Positions 43,136 to 52,577 of a stretch of DNA of 64,000 bases are shown here, piece after piece; position 1 is the stretch's first letter, and each line of letters starts with the position of its first letter. The DNA is from Aquicella siphonis (GTDB lineage: Bacteria; Pseudomonadota; Gammaproteobacteria; DSM-16500): assembly GCF_902459485.1 (NCBI RefSeq), contig NZ_LR699119.1, positions 744,001 through 808,000 on the forward strand, given 5' to 3'. Below the pieces are notes generated by a model. The model did not search any database, had not been told where the DNA came from, and worked only from the letters and a program-made list of their open reading frames with translations. Made by a program: the position numbers and the translations under genes.

Positions 43136-43906
43136 TTACCGCTTGGCTGCAATGGTGATAAAGCGCTCGGTTTTGTTGTCAGAAAATCTTGATCCGTCAA
43201 TCCCACATTGCCTGATAACCTTAAAACCATTTCTTGTCAATATTTCCCTGAGCTGCTTCGCGGTGTAAATCTGCAAAGTCTGGGAGTGGGTCGATTTCGC
43301 TGGTTTACCGTGATTTGTCCAGGTTATGGAAGTTGTATAAGAAGCAAGAATACCGTGCTGGTTTATCGTGCTATACTGGATTTCACGCATGCGGGTTTTG
43401 CCGGTATGCTTTAGCCAGTCTATCGTGAGAGTGGTAATGCGGTCGTTTTTGATCAGATAATTCAGATTGAAAATGTCGAACAGGTATATGCCGCCACGTT
43501 TCAGGTTCCTGTGAATATTACGCAGTGCTTTCTCAAAATCATGCTTGGTAAGATGTCCTATGGCGTTGAAAATCGTAATGACAGCATCAAATTCGCCGGC
43601 ATAAGTAGTGCGCATGTCGCCTTTAATAAGCTGAATATCCATTTTTCTTTTCCTGGCCTTGTACCGGGCAATTTTTAACATGTTCGCGTTGATGTCGCAT
43701 CCCGTAACATCAAAGCCGCGGTTAGCAAGCCAGAAAAGCTGCGATCCGGTGCCGCAGGCAAGGTCGAGGACGGTTTTGGATTGATAAGATTTAAGCGATT
43801 TTTCCAGAAATCGATTGATTGCCCGGGAATTCGATTCATTGAATTCATCATAATATTTCGCTTCCTGATCGTAGTGAGAGGGTTTGGCGCTGGTGTGGGA
43901 TGTCAT
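43136..43906 (-). CDS. Class I SAM-dependent methyltransferase
   Basis: A 256-residue soluble methyltransferase. The N-terminal segment YDQEAKYYDEFN leads into motif I VLDLACGTGSQLFWLA, then VTGCDINANMLKIAR, the acidic DAVITIFNAIGHL and LKRGGIYLFDIFNLNYL. It resembles the YcgJ/UbiE-like group of small-molecule methyltransferases. It is convergent with the membrane protein gene, 22 bases away. Substrate unknown. Confidence 0.9.
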   Translation of the reverse strand: MTSHTSAKPSHYDQEAKYYDEFNESNSRAINRFLEKSLKSYQSKTVLDLACGTGSQLFWLANRGFDVTGCDINANMLKIARYKARKRKMDIQLIKGDMRTTYAGEFDAVITIFNAIGHLTKHDFEKALRNIHRNLKRGGIYLFDIFNLNYLIKNDRITTLTIDWLKHTGKTRMREIQYSTINQHGILASYTTSITWTNHGKPAKSTHSQTLQIYTAKQLREILTRNGFKVIRQCGIDGSRFSDNKTERFITIAAKR

Positions 43907-43944
43907 TGTTTTTAAATTACCTGTTAAATGTTGATAGGAATAGC

Positions 43945-45816
43945 TTAAGTTTTTGGGGTAACGTGCTCTGAATCATCTTCGTCATCATTCCTTTTCTTTA
44001 TATCGGGTTTGACCGTGCCGGGCGGATCTGTCATGGAGCTGGTTGATGTATTGCCTGCGCGCGTCTCATCAGAAAGTTTTGTCTGCTCGTGCATGGCTTG
44101 AAAGGATACTCCGCCTGACGCATGCAAAAGGCTTAAAACAGCTTGTGTGGAATCATGCTCATGCGGATGTAGAGACAAGGTTGCTGCTGATGTGATGGCG
44201 CTGGCAAAATTTTCCATGGAATGGCTGGCAAAACTTGAATCACAATAATAGTTAAATATTGTAGATAAACTTTTCCACTTTTCCAAGATGCCTGATAAAT
44301 ATTGCGAATCAGCGTGATGTTTGCTGCTCATTAATAACTGTCGCCAGCTGATCGCTCGATTGTCATGGTCCTGATCAGCTTGAAGCATCTTTAAATCCAT
44401 GGCGCGGACAGCGGAAAATATTTCACGAATTTGCGCAGGCAGAGTAAATAAAAATGACATCCAGGTTTCGCTGGGATCATCAGTTTTAGTGCCAGGGTGT
44501 GCGGATTTCATGAGGGACGAAATAGCCCTGGTGATTTGTCTGGGGACAATGTTCTCAATTTTTTCAAGGAGATCGTCAATTGACAGCCGGCGCGAATTTA
44601 ATATTTCCAGCTCAAGCGTATTGGCAACATACTTGTCATCAACAGCCATTTTCTGAATTTCAGTGCTTTCGCTGGATTCCTTGGCGTTGATAAATTCAAT
44701 GTATGTTTGTATGTGGTCGGCCTGATAACTTCTGCATAAACCCAGATAGTACAAATCACGAAATCCCTCCTCACCAGGTTCGGCTGTCATATGTCCAGTT
44801 CGCAGCGACAGTCCGTTTTCCAGCCTGATGGCATTTTCACAGAGTTTACCTCCTTCAATGGTCCAGTATTCTTCCGCTTCCTGGCCGTATGATCCAAAAC
44901 TTTTTTCAACCGGATATAACATTTCCATCATGAAGTCATCGTTTTTTCTGATGCTTTCAAAGAATGGGCGCACATTGTCTCTTGAGCTGCCTTCCAGGTT
45001 ATGAATCGCATGAATGAGTTCATGAGCTAACAATATGAAAGCCGGCCCTGTATCTGTCAGTCCCTTGCCTGTCGAGGCATAGGCTTCGACCGCAACCGCG
45101 GAATCCGATTTAAGATAGTCAGCCTTGACCATAACCAGGTTTCTTTTGGATCCTTCCGATCTGGAAATGGATTTTTTAATAATGGATTGATAATCTCGTC
45201 CGCTCGGCTCGACTTGAGAGGTATCTGACAGGTTGGCGACGCCTCCACTGGTTTTCCCGCAGGTAAAGCTTTCGCTGGCCACAAATGAAATTTCGGCGTT
45301 TTTGCTTTCAAGTAAGTAGTTAAGTTTGACTATCAAACGCTGTCCGGCAGGCCTTGCCGCAATTTGCATTAATAGCGAGTTGATATACGAAGTTTCATCA
45401 TGATTGAGTTTGTTATTGCGATGAACTTTTTCCAATAATCGATAAAAATTTTCCTTTACAATCTCTGATTGAGGGTATTCTTTTAGGCTGGATATAACAT
45501 ATTTATCGGATACTTCCGCTTTGGAGGGATCAGCAATATAAATGCCGCGTATGGCAATTAACTTGTTTGTCAAATCCATTTGTTCATATTGCAAATCCCT
45601 TACGGTGCGTTTTATGGCAATAATATCCTTGAATAATGCAATTTGATCTTCCTTAGACATCTTCGGATGGTATGCAGTATACAGGTTTTCTATTGATTGA
45701 TAGGCACGGTGTTGAATGTCGTCCAGCGACGCCATTAATATGATAACATCGGCGCCGCTCTGCTTTAATGAATTGAAAGTCTGTATGTCAGCCTGTAATC
45801 GAGTTGTAGTCATCAT
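43945..45816 (-). CDS. M91 (NleD-like) zinc metalloprotease, putative effector
   Basis: A 623-residue soluble protein. The central part fits the M91 effector peptidase family: AFILLAHELIHAIHNLEG (HExxH at 265-269) followed by EAEEYWTIEGG (315-323), CENAIRLENGLSLRTGH (326-342), the pattern seen in NleD-type proteases. Residues 1-180 form a helical N-terminal domain and 370-623 another, ending in a charged, Glu/Asp-rich tail (RNDDEDDSEHV), which resembles the E-block of Dot/Icm signals. NleD from enteropathogenic E. coli cleaves host JNK and p38 kinases; the target here is unknown. It is divergent from a eukaryotic-type kinase. Confidence 0.82.
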   Translation of the reverse strand: MMTTTRLQADIQTFNSLKQSGADVIILMASLDDIQHRAYQSIENLYTAYHPKMSKEDQIALFKDIIAIKRTVRDLQYEQMDLTNKLIAIRGIYIADPSKAEVSDKYVISSLKEYPQSEIVKENFYRLLEKVHRNNKLNHDETSYINSLLMQIAARPAGQRLIVKLNYLLESKNAEISFVASESFTCGKTSGGVANLSDTSQVEPSGRDYQSIIKKSISRSEGSKRNLVMVKADYLKSDSAVAVEAYASTGKGLTDTGPAFILLAHELIHAIHNLEGSSRDNVRPFFESIRKNDDFMMEMLYPVEKSFGSYGQEAEEYWTIEGGKLCENAIRLENGLSLRTGHMTAEPGEEGFRDLYYLGLCRSYQADHIQTYIEFINAKESSESTEIQKMAVDDKYVANTLELEILNSRRLSIDDLLEKIENIVPRQITRAISSLMKSAHPGTKTDDPSETWMSFLFTLPAQIREIFSAVRAMDLKMLQADQDHDNRAISWRQLLMSSKHHADSQYLSGILEKWKSLSTIFNYYCDSSFASHSMENFASAITSAATLSLHPHEHDSTQAVLSLLHASGGVSFQAMHEQTKLSDETRAGNTSTSSMTDPPGTVKPDIKKRNDDEDDSEHVTPKT

Positions 45817-46225
45817 TGTGCGTTTCGTCTGTTAAGTCTATAACTAAGTATAATTGATGCACGAAATGACTTCCTCCGTTTCGATTTTGCAATATGCCGT
45901 ATTATATCAGTAACTTGTGCCTCGCAGGCCGGTGTCTTTGTAACCGGCTGTCTCTGTGAAAAAAACATGCGCTTATTCTTAATAGAAGGTTAATTGAATG
46001 TAAATGTCAGGTTTTCATTTGCTGAATGCAGCTACAGCCGAGAGTGGCGAAATATCAATTTAATTTACTATATAATATGAACTTTTCATCAGAAGTTAAA
46101 TGGAACAAATGTTTTTGACCATGATGCTTCCTGCGATCCGCCAAAAACGTTGTTAACATTGTCTTAAGTTGAAATCCCTACACTGCAGTCAATTAATAAA
46201 TTATATCGCCTTGCAGGAGAGTTGC
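45817..46225. other. 409-bp divergent intergenic region
   Basis: Holds the promoters of the M91 protease and the kinase. Noted: tandem CTTAAT-AGAAG-GTTAAT (45978-45994), half-sites 11 bp apart like a PmrA box but without a good -10 at the expected distance, and a TATAAT (46071-46076) with no clear -35. AGGAG at 46215-46219 is the kinase ribosome binding site. No small gene seen. Confidence 0.45.
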
Positions 46226-48091
46226 ATGAGTAAAAAAAATATCAACCTGGGGATCATTGATCCTTCAAATTTGACAGATGATCTGCAGAACAAAGTATTA
46301 TCTCGATTTCTTGAGAATGGTAAAACAGTTGGTTTGTTCAGTGCATATCAAACATTTCATATCAAGCATAATCATGGAATCTATCGGTTCCAATTGGCCT
46401 ATTCCATTTTGCACCGCAAGCGTGCCACGAAACCCGGCGAAGACAGATATGAAATAATCGATGATGGTGGACAGATTGGTGCGGGAGCAATCGGAAAAGT
46501 CATGCGCATTGTCGGAACTCTTGCTCCTGATGATTCAGGGCGTTTGGTGTTTAACAATAAGATTAGGCGTGTGGTTAAGATCCAGGCCATAAACAAAAGC
46601 AATACACTGGAATTGATTCTGAATGAAGCTATGTATACACAGCGGACCAATCATATGCACATGAAAGACCCTGTGATTCTGGCCGACAGGGTATTAAACG
46701 TCATGCATTTTTTGCCCGGCGAATTACTTGTTGACGTGATGGCGGCTGATCTTGATGGCACTGCTCCCTTGACGTTGAAGCAGCGTCTGGATTGGAGTAT
46801 TGAGTTGTTGCGAATGCTGCAAGAGCAAGTACATAATCATGGGATTATTCACCGTGATGTTAAGCCGGAAAATATTTTAATCTGCAAGGATTCAAATCTG
46901 ATCCATATCTTTGACTTTGGGCTTAGCAAGTTCAAATATGAACGGAATATTCATGAGGCGGTCGGTTCGCCGTTATATGCTCCTCGTGAACAGGTCAGGA
47001 ATAAGTTCACTGATGAAAAATCAGATGTGTATACCATGGGAAAAACCATTGCAATCTTGTGGCGCTTGCTTGCTGATTCGATAGGCGTTCAGGATATTCA
47101 GCAGATATTCAAGCTGGCAGACAAAGATACCAACTTTGATAAAACTGATTTCCATAATCTTCCTGGTCTCAATAGCCGTATGCGGAAATCCATTTTTAGA
47201 GTTATTACGCACATGACACTAGCAAGGCGAGAGCGGCGCATTTCCGTGGAGGCGGCATTGAAAGCATTTGAAGAAATACGTCTCCAGTTCAGGCTGAGCC
47301 AGATGCACGCCCAACATATACGCGGTTTTGACAAAAGTCTTTCCAGGTCGCATAAGGCAGGACTGGCCGCGAGAAAGCTGTATGCAAAAATGCTTCAAGA
47401 TGACGCGCCTTTGCAGGATATTTATAACATGATATGCGGTCATTTGAGCAAGCTTTCAAATGATGAATGCGCTATCAGGGAATTTACTGACACACTGGCT
47501 GTAAGATCATTATATTGCATGCGGACAAAAGAAGAGATTGTAGACACTCTAGGTCGTATAATGTATGAGTTTGAATATAATAAACAAAGACTGTTTGAAT
47601 TGTCAGGCCGCATCAGTGTATTAATCAAATCGGGCGTTCTGGTGCAAAAAAAACTGGATGAGTTGAACGGCCGTGTTTGCCATGTGCTGGGTAAGGCAAG
47701 CAAACTGTCTGGCGGTTTTGATGCCTTTTCACTCTTTTGTATCAAAATGAACGACGCTTACTATCAATATCTTGCCGCGTTTAATATTATTCAGTTTGAA
47801 ACAGGTTATCCAGTCGGGAATTCATGCGGACCTGCTTCATCTTCATCCTCAGGCCCGGTGCCAATGATACCTCCATTAAGCTGTTCTTCGACATTCTTTT
47901 CAAACGCATTCTGCGAAAAGCTTGATTCTAATCCGCCGTCAACCGCTGGACAGGCAAATTCTGTCTCGCGGATATCCGGAATGACCGCCAATCCGGATTC
48001 ACCACCCATATCAATCAACCCTGATGCAAGCCATGCTGCCCCATCCCACTCATCATCGGATATGCTGGTTGGGCGCATGTCTGCTCATTAA
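46226..48091 (+). CDS. Hanks-type Ser/Thr protein kinase
   Basis: A 621-residue protein with an N-terminal eukaryote-like kinase domain (about 60-360). Visible motifs: glycine loop GAGAIGKVMRI, Lys in RVVKIQ, catalytic loop IHRDVKPENILI, DFGLSK, activation segment ending GSPLYAPREQ (an APE variant), and DVYTMGKTIAILW. The rest (360-621) is helical, then Ser/Pro-rich with ASSSSSGP. ATG 46226 follows AGGAG; an upstream ATG (46169) lacks a Shine-Dalgarno. Without PASTA repeats or a transmembrane segment it is not a cell-wall sensor kinase, and the style fits Legionella effector kinases. It is divergent from the M91 protease gene. Confidence 0.9.
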   Translation: MSKKNINLGIIDPSNLTDDLQNKVLSRFLENGKTVGLFSAYQTFHIKHNHGIYRFQLAYSILHRKRATKPGEDRYEIIDDGGQIGAGAIGKVMRIVGTLAPDDSGRLVFNNKIRRVVKIQAINKSNTLELILNEAMYTQRTNHMHMKDPVILADRVLNVMHFLPGELLVDVMAADLDGTAPLTLKQRLDWSIELLRMLQEQVHNHGIIHRDVKPENILICKDSNLIHIFDFGLSKFKYERNIHEAVGSPLYAPREQVRNKFTDEKSDVYTMGKTIAILWRLLADSIGVQDIQQIFKLADKDTNFDKTDFHNLPGLNSRMRKSIFRVITHMTLARRERRISVEAALKAFEEIRLQFRLSQMHAQHIRGFDKSLSRSHKAGLAARKLYAKMLQDDAPLQDIYNMICGHLSKLSNDECAIREFTDTLAVRSLYCMRTKEEIVDTLGRIMYEFEYNKQRLFELSGRISVLIKSGVLVQKKLDELNGRVCHVLGKASKLSGGFDAFSLFCIKMNDAYYQYLAAFNIIQFETGYPVGNSCGPASSSSSGPVPMIPPLSCSSTFFSNAFCEKLDSNPPSTAGQANSVSRISGMTANPDSPPISINPDASHAAPSHSSSDMLVGRMSAH

Positions 48092-48191
48092 AGGTTATCC
48101 AAAATGAAGGCGCAGTAAACAACGTTACTATTGTGGGTTTATTTCATCATGGCTGCATACATATTATGAGCGGCGTATCTGGAGAAGCAAC

Positions 48192-48389
48192 ATGGAAACT
48201 GATAGAGGGGATGCCTGTTGCTCTGATATTGTTAATAATGTGATCACCCGGCTGCAGCATGAGAATGCTCTCGCTTATGCCGTGCTCAATCACGATCTGA
48301 CTATATGCGCTTTACAGACGTACATTGGGATACTGGTCAAGGCAGGTGTGATATGGTTCCCAATATCATTTGACTGTCCATTTAATTAA
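48192..48389 (+). CDS. Possible small protein
   Basis: A 65-codon frame with a fair Shine-Dalgarno (GGAGAAG, seven bases before the ATG) in the gap between the kinase and the next gene. Composition is protein-like with a helical middle part, but no family is known. The 350-bp gap holds nothing else recognisable. Confidence 0.35.
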   Translation: METDRGDACCSDIVNNVITRLQHENALAYAVLNHDLTICALQTYIGILVKAGVIWFPISFDCPFN

Positions 48390-48441
48390 ATATATTTTAC
48401 TTGCCTGATATCACCATCAACAATTCAGAGGAATTGATCAT

Positions 48442-49269
48442 ATGGCATTCAGGCATACTTACGCTTTGCAAATCAAGACGGCAGGTCAATTATCGATTGA
48501 TTTCACAAGCAGGGGAGATTATTACCTTTCTGATTCCAGGGAAAAATCGCTGACTGGTCTTTCCGCTCTGCATGCATTACTGGTTTGCCATTGCGGTCTT
48601 AAGGAAAAGGAAGATTTTGAAGTGGTTTCCAAGGACAAGGCCAATCCCAGTATAACTATTCACCGAAATGCAAATATTGTCATTGCATTGAATTTTCTGC
48701 TGGGTAATGTCGCAGCCCCTCTTTTTGAGCTTTATTCCTATTCTTATTCACCGCAAAATAACCCCAAACAGCAATGGCTGATTTATCTGGGAAAGACGAT
48801 TGTTTCCTGTGTTGAAGACAAGAGTTTGATGCGCAAGGAATATGAGACAATTTATCCCGTCATGCGCGCCTATCTGGATAGTCAGTATGAGCTATTGAAA
48901 AAAGAGCCTGCTGTGACCATGCTGAAGACCGCTGCTGACGAAAATTACGGTGGAGATCTCCTTAAGCATCCCTTCTATCAGACGTTAAGTATTTTGATGG
49001 ATGATTATGACACCAGGAAAGGCGCATATAAGAAAAAGGGGTTTTTTGAAAAAATAGGCGAGACAAAGCCGGATAAATCGCCCTGTGAAGCCGTTTACAA
49101 AAAATTTATAGACTTTATTCCGTCGTGCTTTTGTGATGTAACACAGGTATCAGCTTATTCGGCTGAAAAAGTCTTGAGTGCCGACAAGCTCAGGCAGTCA
49201 AGGCAGTTGGCCGAGGCGCAGGAAACAAAAAGTGCTTCATCAAATCCGCTGCTAGCGGTCATAAAATAA
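48442..49269 (+). CDS. Hypothetical soluble protein
   Basis: A 275-residue protein of unknown family, no signal peptide. N-terminal 60 residues look mixed alpha/beta (RGDYYLSDSREKSLTG); the rest is helical and ends with a Gln/Lys/Glu-rich segment and SSNPLLAVIK. GAGGAA precedes the ATG. Same strand as the kinase, 350 bp downstream. Confidence 0.7.
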   Translation: MAFRHTYALQIKTAGQLSIDFTSRGDYYLSDSREKSLTGLSALHALLVCHCGLKEKEDFEVVSKDKANPSITIHRNANIVIALNFLLGNVAAPLFELYSYSYSPQNNPKQQWLIYLGKTIVSCVEDKSLMRKEYETIYPVMRAYLDSQYELLKKEPAVTMLKTAADENYGGDLLKHPFYQTLSILMDDYDTRKGAYKKKGFFEKIGETKPDKSPCEAVYKKFIDFIPSCFCDVTQVSAYSAEKVLSADKLRQSRQLAEAQETKSASSNPLLAVIK

Positions 49270-49318
49270 GTCTTATCGGCCGACACCAGGCAGACTCAAT
49301 TAAAAGGAGTGTAAGCGC

Positions 49319-50314
49319 ATGAAAAACAAATTAAAACGATTGTTGACAGTATCCTCTTGGGCCATGCTTTTATGTTCGCATGCGGCTATTTCGGCGCCGT
49401 CCGTGCTGTTTAAAGATATAAGCAATACTGGTCATTCATATAAAGCAGGAAAACCGCCTCAGGCCGTGAATGATGTCATTAGAGATATCCAGAGCAACAA
49501 GCCGGATTCATATAAGATCATTGTTTATAAAAATGAAAACCATTACCTCTTGTATACATTGTCTGGAAAAACCTGGGATGCTGAAAAAATCAGAGTGGAT
49601 CTCGATGCATCCGGCAAGATGATCAGTCTGATTCCTCATTATCAGGGAGGGCTGAAGGAATTAACATCCAAGACCAATTCCAATCCTGTCGATGCAGACA
49701 AGCCGGGCGTTTGTCCGGATTCGAATATTCAATTTTTGGCTATCTCCGCCTACCCTGGCGTTGCGGCAGTCAATGAATCTATTGAAATTGTCTCGGAAGC
49801 GGCAAAAAAGAAATACAAAACCATGACCATTGTTGATGAAAACGCGGATGGACAAACTTATAAAAACTGGCTCTCGTGCCCTAATCTGAAAGGTGTTTAT
49901 AGTGTTGGGCATGGCGCGCCTGATGAAATGATTGTTGGCAAAGGCGATGTGCTCAGTTATGGTTTTTTCAATCAACCGGAAATGATGAATAATTTCAAGA
50001 ATACAACGGTGGTCATTAACGCGTGTGAGGTTTATAATTATCCTATTGGTACTAATATAATGTATGGCAATGCAATGCTCGCGTCAGACTTTTTACGCAA
50101 TCCTGGCCCAAATACTTATGAATATATGGGTGGTCATACGGATTTGCTCATGTATTCGAGTGAAAAATCCAGCGCCTGTTTCATGGCGAAAGCGATAGAA
50201 GGCGCGAAAATGGATTATGATACACTAAAACAATGTATCTCTGATCAGGACATTCACTTCCAGAACTTTGGATTATCGAATCCGGGCAGGTATTTTGATC
50301 GTCCTGCTTCATAA
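49319..50314 (+). CDS. Exported protein with caspase-like (clan CD) His/Cys arrangement
   Basis: A 331-residue secreted protein. Signal peptide about residues 1-26 ending ISA. In the second half, VYSVGHGAPDEMIVG gives an HG pair (His198-Gly199) at the end of a hydrophobic strand, and TTVVINACEVYN gives a Cys (236) after another hydrophobic strand. This H-G then A-C order is the catalytic layout of clan CD cysteine peptidases (caspase, gingipain, CHAT). Sequence identity beyond that is not evident, so the call is an inference. AAAGGAG precedes the ATG. It is 49 bp after the preceding gene. Confidence 0.6.
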   Translation: MKNKLKRLLTVSSWAMLLCSHAAISAPSVLFKDISNTGHSYKAGKPPQAVNDVIRDIQSNKPDSYKIIVYKNENHYLLYTLSGKTWDAEKIRVDLDASGKMISLIPHYQGGLKELTSKTNSNPVDADKPGVCPDSNIQFLAISAYPGVAAVNESIEIVSEAAKKKYKTMTIVDENADGQTYKNWLSCPNLKGVYSVGHGAPDEMIVGKGDVLSYGFFNQPEMMNNFKNTTVVINACEVYNYPIGTNIMYGNAMLASDFLRNPGPNTYEYMGGHTDLLMYSSEKSSACFMAKAIEGAKMDYDTLKQCISDQDIHFQNFGLSNPGRYFDRPAS

Positions 50315-50416
50315 AATATAAGTGATTGTCAGTGGTTTATCATCTATGCGCAAGAGGCGGAGTGTTGATTTCGCCTCGCTGCGTTAATGTTGTTTCAGTT
50401 CTAACCGGAGTAAGTC

Positions 50417-51145
50417 ATGATATCTTTGCGCACGTTTATAATGTTTGGTCTTGTTTATTCATTATCATTTTCCGCCATGGCTTCAGAGCCGGAAAAAGTA
50501 GTCCATTTTACTTTTGATACCGGCAGCCAGAACTGGACGGGTGATTTTACAGACTATCCCAAGAATGAAGAACAGTTTTATGAACTGGCGTGGGGTTGGG
50601 AAAATCTTCCGGCTGCGCAAAACAGTGCTATCAATCAATCCGTGTTTGCCAAGGGAATTTATCTTTCAGGCAACAACCACAGCGATGACTTGTTCATGTT
50701 CGTCAAAGCGCCGATTACCGGTTTAAAGCCGGAGACCACTTACGCCGTCACTTTGTCGGTCACTTTTGCCAGTAATGTGCCGCCGGGATTATCAGGCATA
50801 GGCGGTTCACCGGGTGATTCTGTCGCTTTTAAGGTGGGTGCGGCGTCACAAGAACCTAAAAAAATCCTGAAAAAAAATGCTTATTTTCTCAATGTAGACA
50901 AGGGTAATCAGTTTCAGGGCGGCAAGAACGCGGTGGTGGTTGGAAAGCTGGCTAATCCTTTAGTTAACCCGGATAATGTGCAGTATATGCCGCAAACAGT
51001 TTCGAATTCTGGCAGCCCGCTCTCGGTGAAAAGTGACAAGACTGGCCAGATTTGGGTATTTGCAGGCACGGATTCTGGTTTTGAAGGCGCATCAAAATAT
51101 TATATCGGCGAAGTAAAAGTTTCACTCCAGCAACAACCTGATTGA
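50417..51145 (+). CDS. Exported beta-rich protein
   Basis: A 242-residue secreted protein with signal peptide (MISLRTFIMFGLVYSLSFS, cleavage after AMA). The mature part is rich in Gly, Asn and Ser, with VVHFTFDTGSQNWTGDFTDY, GLKPETTYAVTLSVTFASN and IWVFAGTDSGFEG. This is a pattern of a single jelly-roll or carbohydrate-binding-module-like domain present in many bacteria as hypothetical proteins. No catalytic residues seen. GGAG precedes the ATG. Confidence 0.72.
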   Translation: MISLRTFIMFGLVYSLSFSAMASEPEKVVHFTFDTGSQNWTGDFTDYPKNEEQFYELAWGWENLPAAQNSAINQSVFAKGIYLSGNNHSDDLFMFVKAPITGLKPETTYAVTLSVTFASNVPPGLSGIGGSPGDSVAFKVGAASQEPKKILKKNAYFLNVDKGNQFQGGKNAVVVGKLANPLVNPDNVQYMPQTVSNSGSPLSVKSDKTGQIWVFAGTDSGFEGASKYYIGEVKVSLQQQPD

Positions 51146-51151
51146 GTCAGT

Positions 51152-51173
51152 TCGCTTGATGAAAATCAAGCGA
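51152..51173. terminator. Hairpin after the exported beta-rich protein gene
   Basis: Perfect 9-bp stem TCGCTTGAT / ATCAAGCGA with a GAAA loop, seven bases after the stop codon. The T run that follows is short and displaced (CTTTT at 51180), so termination may be partial. Confidence 0.5.
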
Positions 51174-51336
51174 GCCATGGCTTTTCGAAATAAATCCGTC
51201 TAACGCGGGCGTGTCATGCTATGACATGGGATTTAATCCGTGACATGACTGATCAATTAATATACAATCAAGCCCTTGTCAGATACAATCTAATGTCATT
51301 CATATAAACTAATAATGACCAAGACGAGGTGTGAAG

Positions 51337-51711
51337 ATGGAAAGCCGTAAAAAAGCAAATAATATCAATATCAAAAGCTCCACAGTAACAATCATTTCTG
51401 CAATCGCGAACAGTGAAAATTCGATATCTGTAGAAGTGAGAAAAAAGGGCGGCAGCCTGCAATTTACAGGAAATGATCAGTCCTGTGTTGTCAATTATCA
51501 AAGCAATAAACCCGCTGTCAAAACTGCTTTCCGCCCGGATGAATATGATACCCGTGTGGTTAAAGAGAGCAAATCCAAACGGCCATCCTTAAGCTCGGCG
51601 CTGGAAACAATGAACGAGATGGATCCTTGGGCTGACTGGTCTTTCGCTGAATCAGAAAGCGAAGAGCCGGATCAGATAAACCCATCAAGCAACGTTGGCA
51701 AGTTGATTTGA
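51337..51711 (+). CDS. Hypothetical small protein with acidic C-terminus
   Basis: A 124-residue soluble protein, not recognised. N-terminal half basic and Ser-rich; C-terminal part acidic (SFAESESEEPDQINPS), which resembles E-block-type Dot/Icm translocation signals. ATG 51337 follows GAGG; GTG at 51331 is possible. Confidence 0.6.
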   Translation: MESRKKANNINIKSSTVTIISAIANSENSISVEVRKKGGSLQFTGNDQSCVVNYQSNKPAVKTAFRPDEYDTRVVKESKSKRPSLSSALETMNEMDPWADWSFAESESEEPDQINPSSNVGKLI

Positions 51712-51737
51712 ATCAGTAACTCTTTTACGTGGCTGGT

Positions 51738-51761
51738 GAACCTGGTATTTCCTCCAGGTTC
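51738..51761. other. Hairpin between convergent genes
   Basis: Perfect 8-bp stem GAACCTGG / CCAGGTTC with loop TATTTCCT, 26 bases after the stop. No T run follows on either strand, so it is a weak terminator at best. Confidence 0.45.
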
Positions 51762-51808
51762 AGAAAATAATGCATAAATCAATAAAACAAATGCCTAAGA
51801 CGCCGCTC

Positions 51809-52288
51809 TTAAACACTTTTACCAAAAGTATTATTTATGGCGATGATTCTGGCTGTGGTTGACGTCGAAGCGGAATGGAGGCAATCACGATTGCTTAAGT
51901 CTCTTCGGATCAGGCTGGCTGGATCGCTTAACAGCGGGGGAGCAAACAAACCCATGACCGCGCCTATGGAAAAATGAGGCGAGCGGGCAATGGTTTGCAT
52001 TCTAATCCTGTTTACAACCTCCTGATAAGTTTCATTGTCCCATTGTCCGGGCATATCACGTTCGAACTTTTTATTCAAATAATTATTTAATGAGATGAAA
52101 AAGGCGTTTTTCAGCGACGGGCTGATCTCTTCCACAGTCAGCTCGATAACAGCTTCACCATCGGCAGGATAATCCAGTGCGGCCGTGGTTTTATCGCACT
52201 CGCGGCATTCATAATGATAGGTTGGGTCGCAGAGTTCCCCCAATTCTGTTCCGGCTTGCTCAGGCGTAATCTTGATTCTGATTTTCAT
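51809..52288 (-). CDS. Hypothetical protein with Cys motif
   Basis: A 159-residue soluble protein. Residues 20-35 include CDPTYHYECRECDK, a possible metal-binding cluster. The middle is helical. GAGGAAA precedes the ATG. No family recognised. Confidence 0.6.
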   Translation of the reverse strand: MKIRIKITPEQAGTELGELCDPTYHYECRECDKTTAALDYPADGEAVIELTVEEISPSLKNAFFISLNNYLNKKFERDMPGQWDNETYQEVVNRIRMQTIARSPHFSIGAVMGLFAPPLLSDPASLIRRDLSNRDCLHSASTSTTARIIAINNTFGKSV

Positions 52289-52577
52289 TTATGTGATTTC
52301 CTCATTTGTGTGATTGTCAATACCATTCATTCAAATGCCGTGTGTCATCTGGCCTGAGATAACAAATCATTCCTGTATGGAGCAATGCCCCGTGACCGAG
52401 GTGAGTATAAGCCGGGATAAATGGTGTCAGATGTCGCATTCGGACGTGGTGTGATATCATGGTTCAGTGGCATCTGTCAATGCAGAGATGTGATATTTTA
52501 ACCGCATGTCTTTTGGCATTTACAGGGTATGCAAGCGCATATCCGAAAACGTACGGACATCATAGGGAAATGGATGA

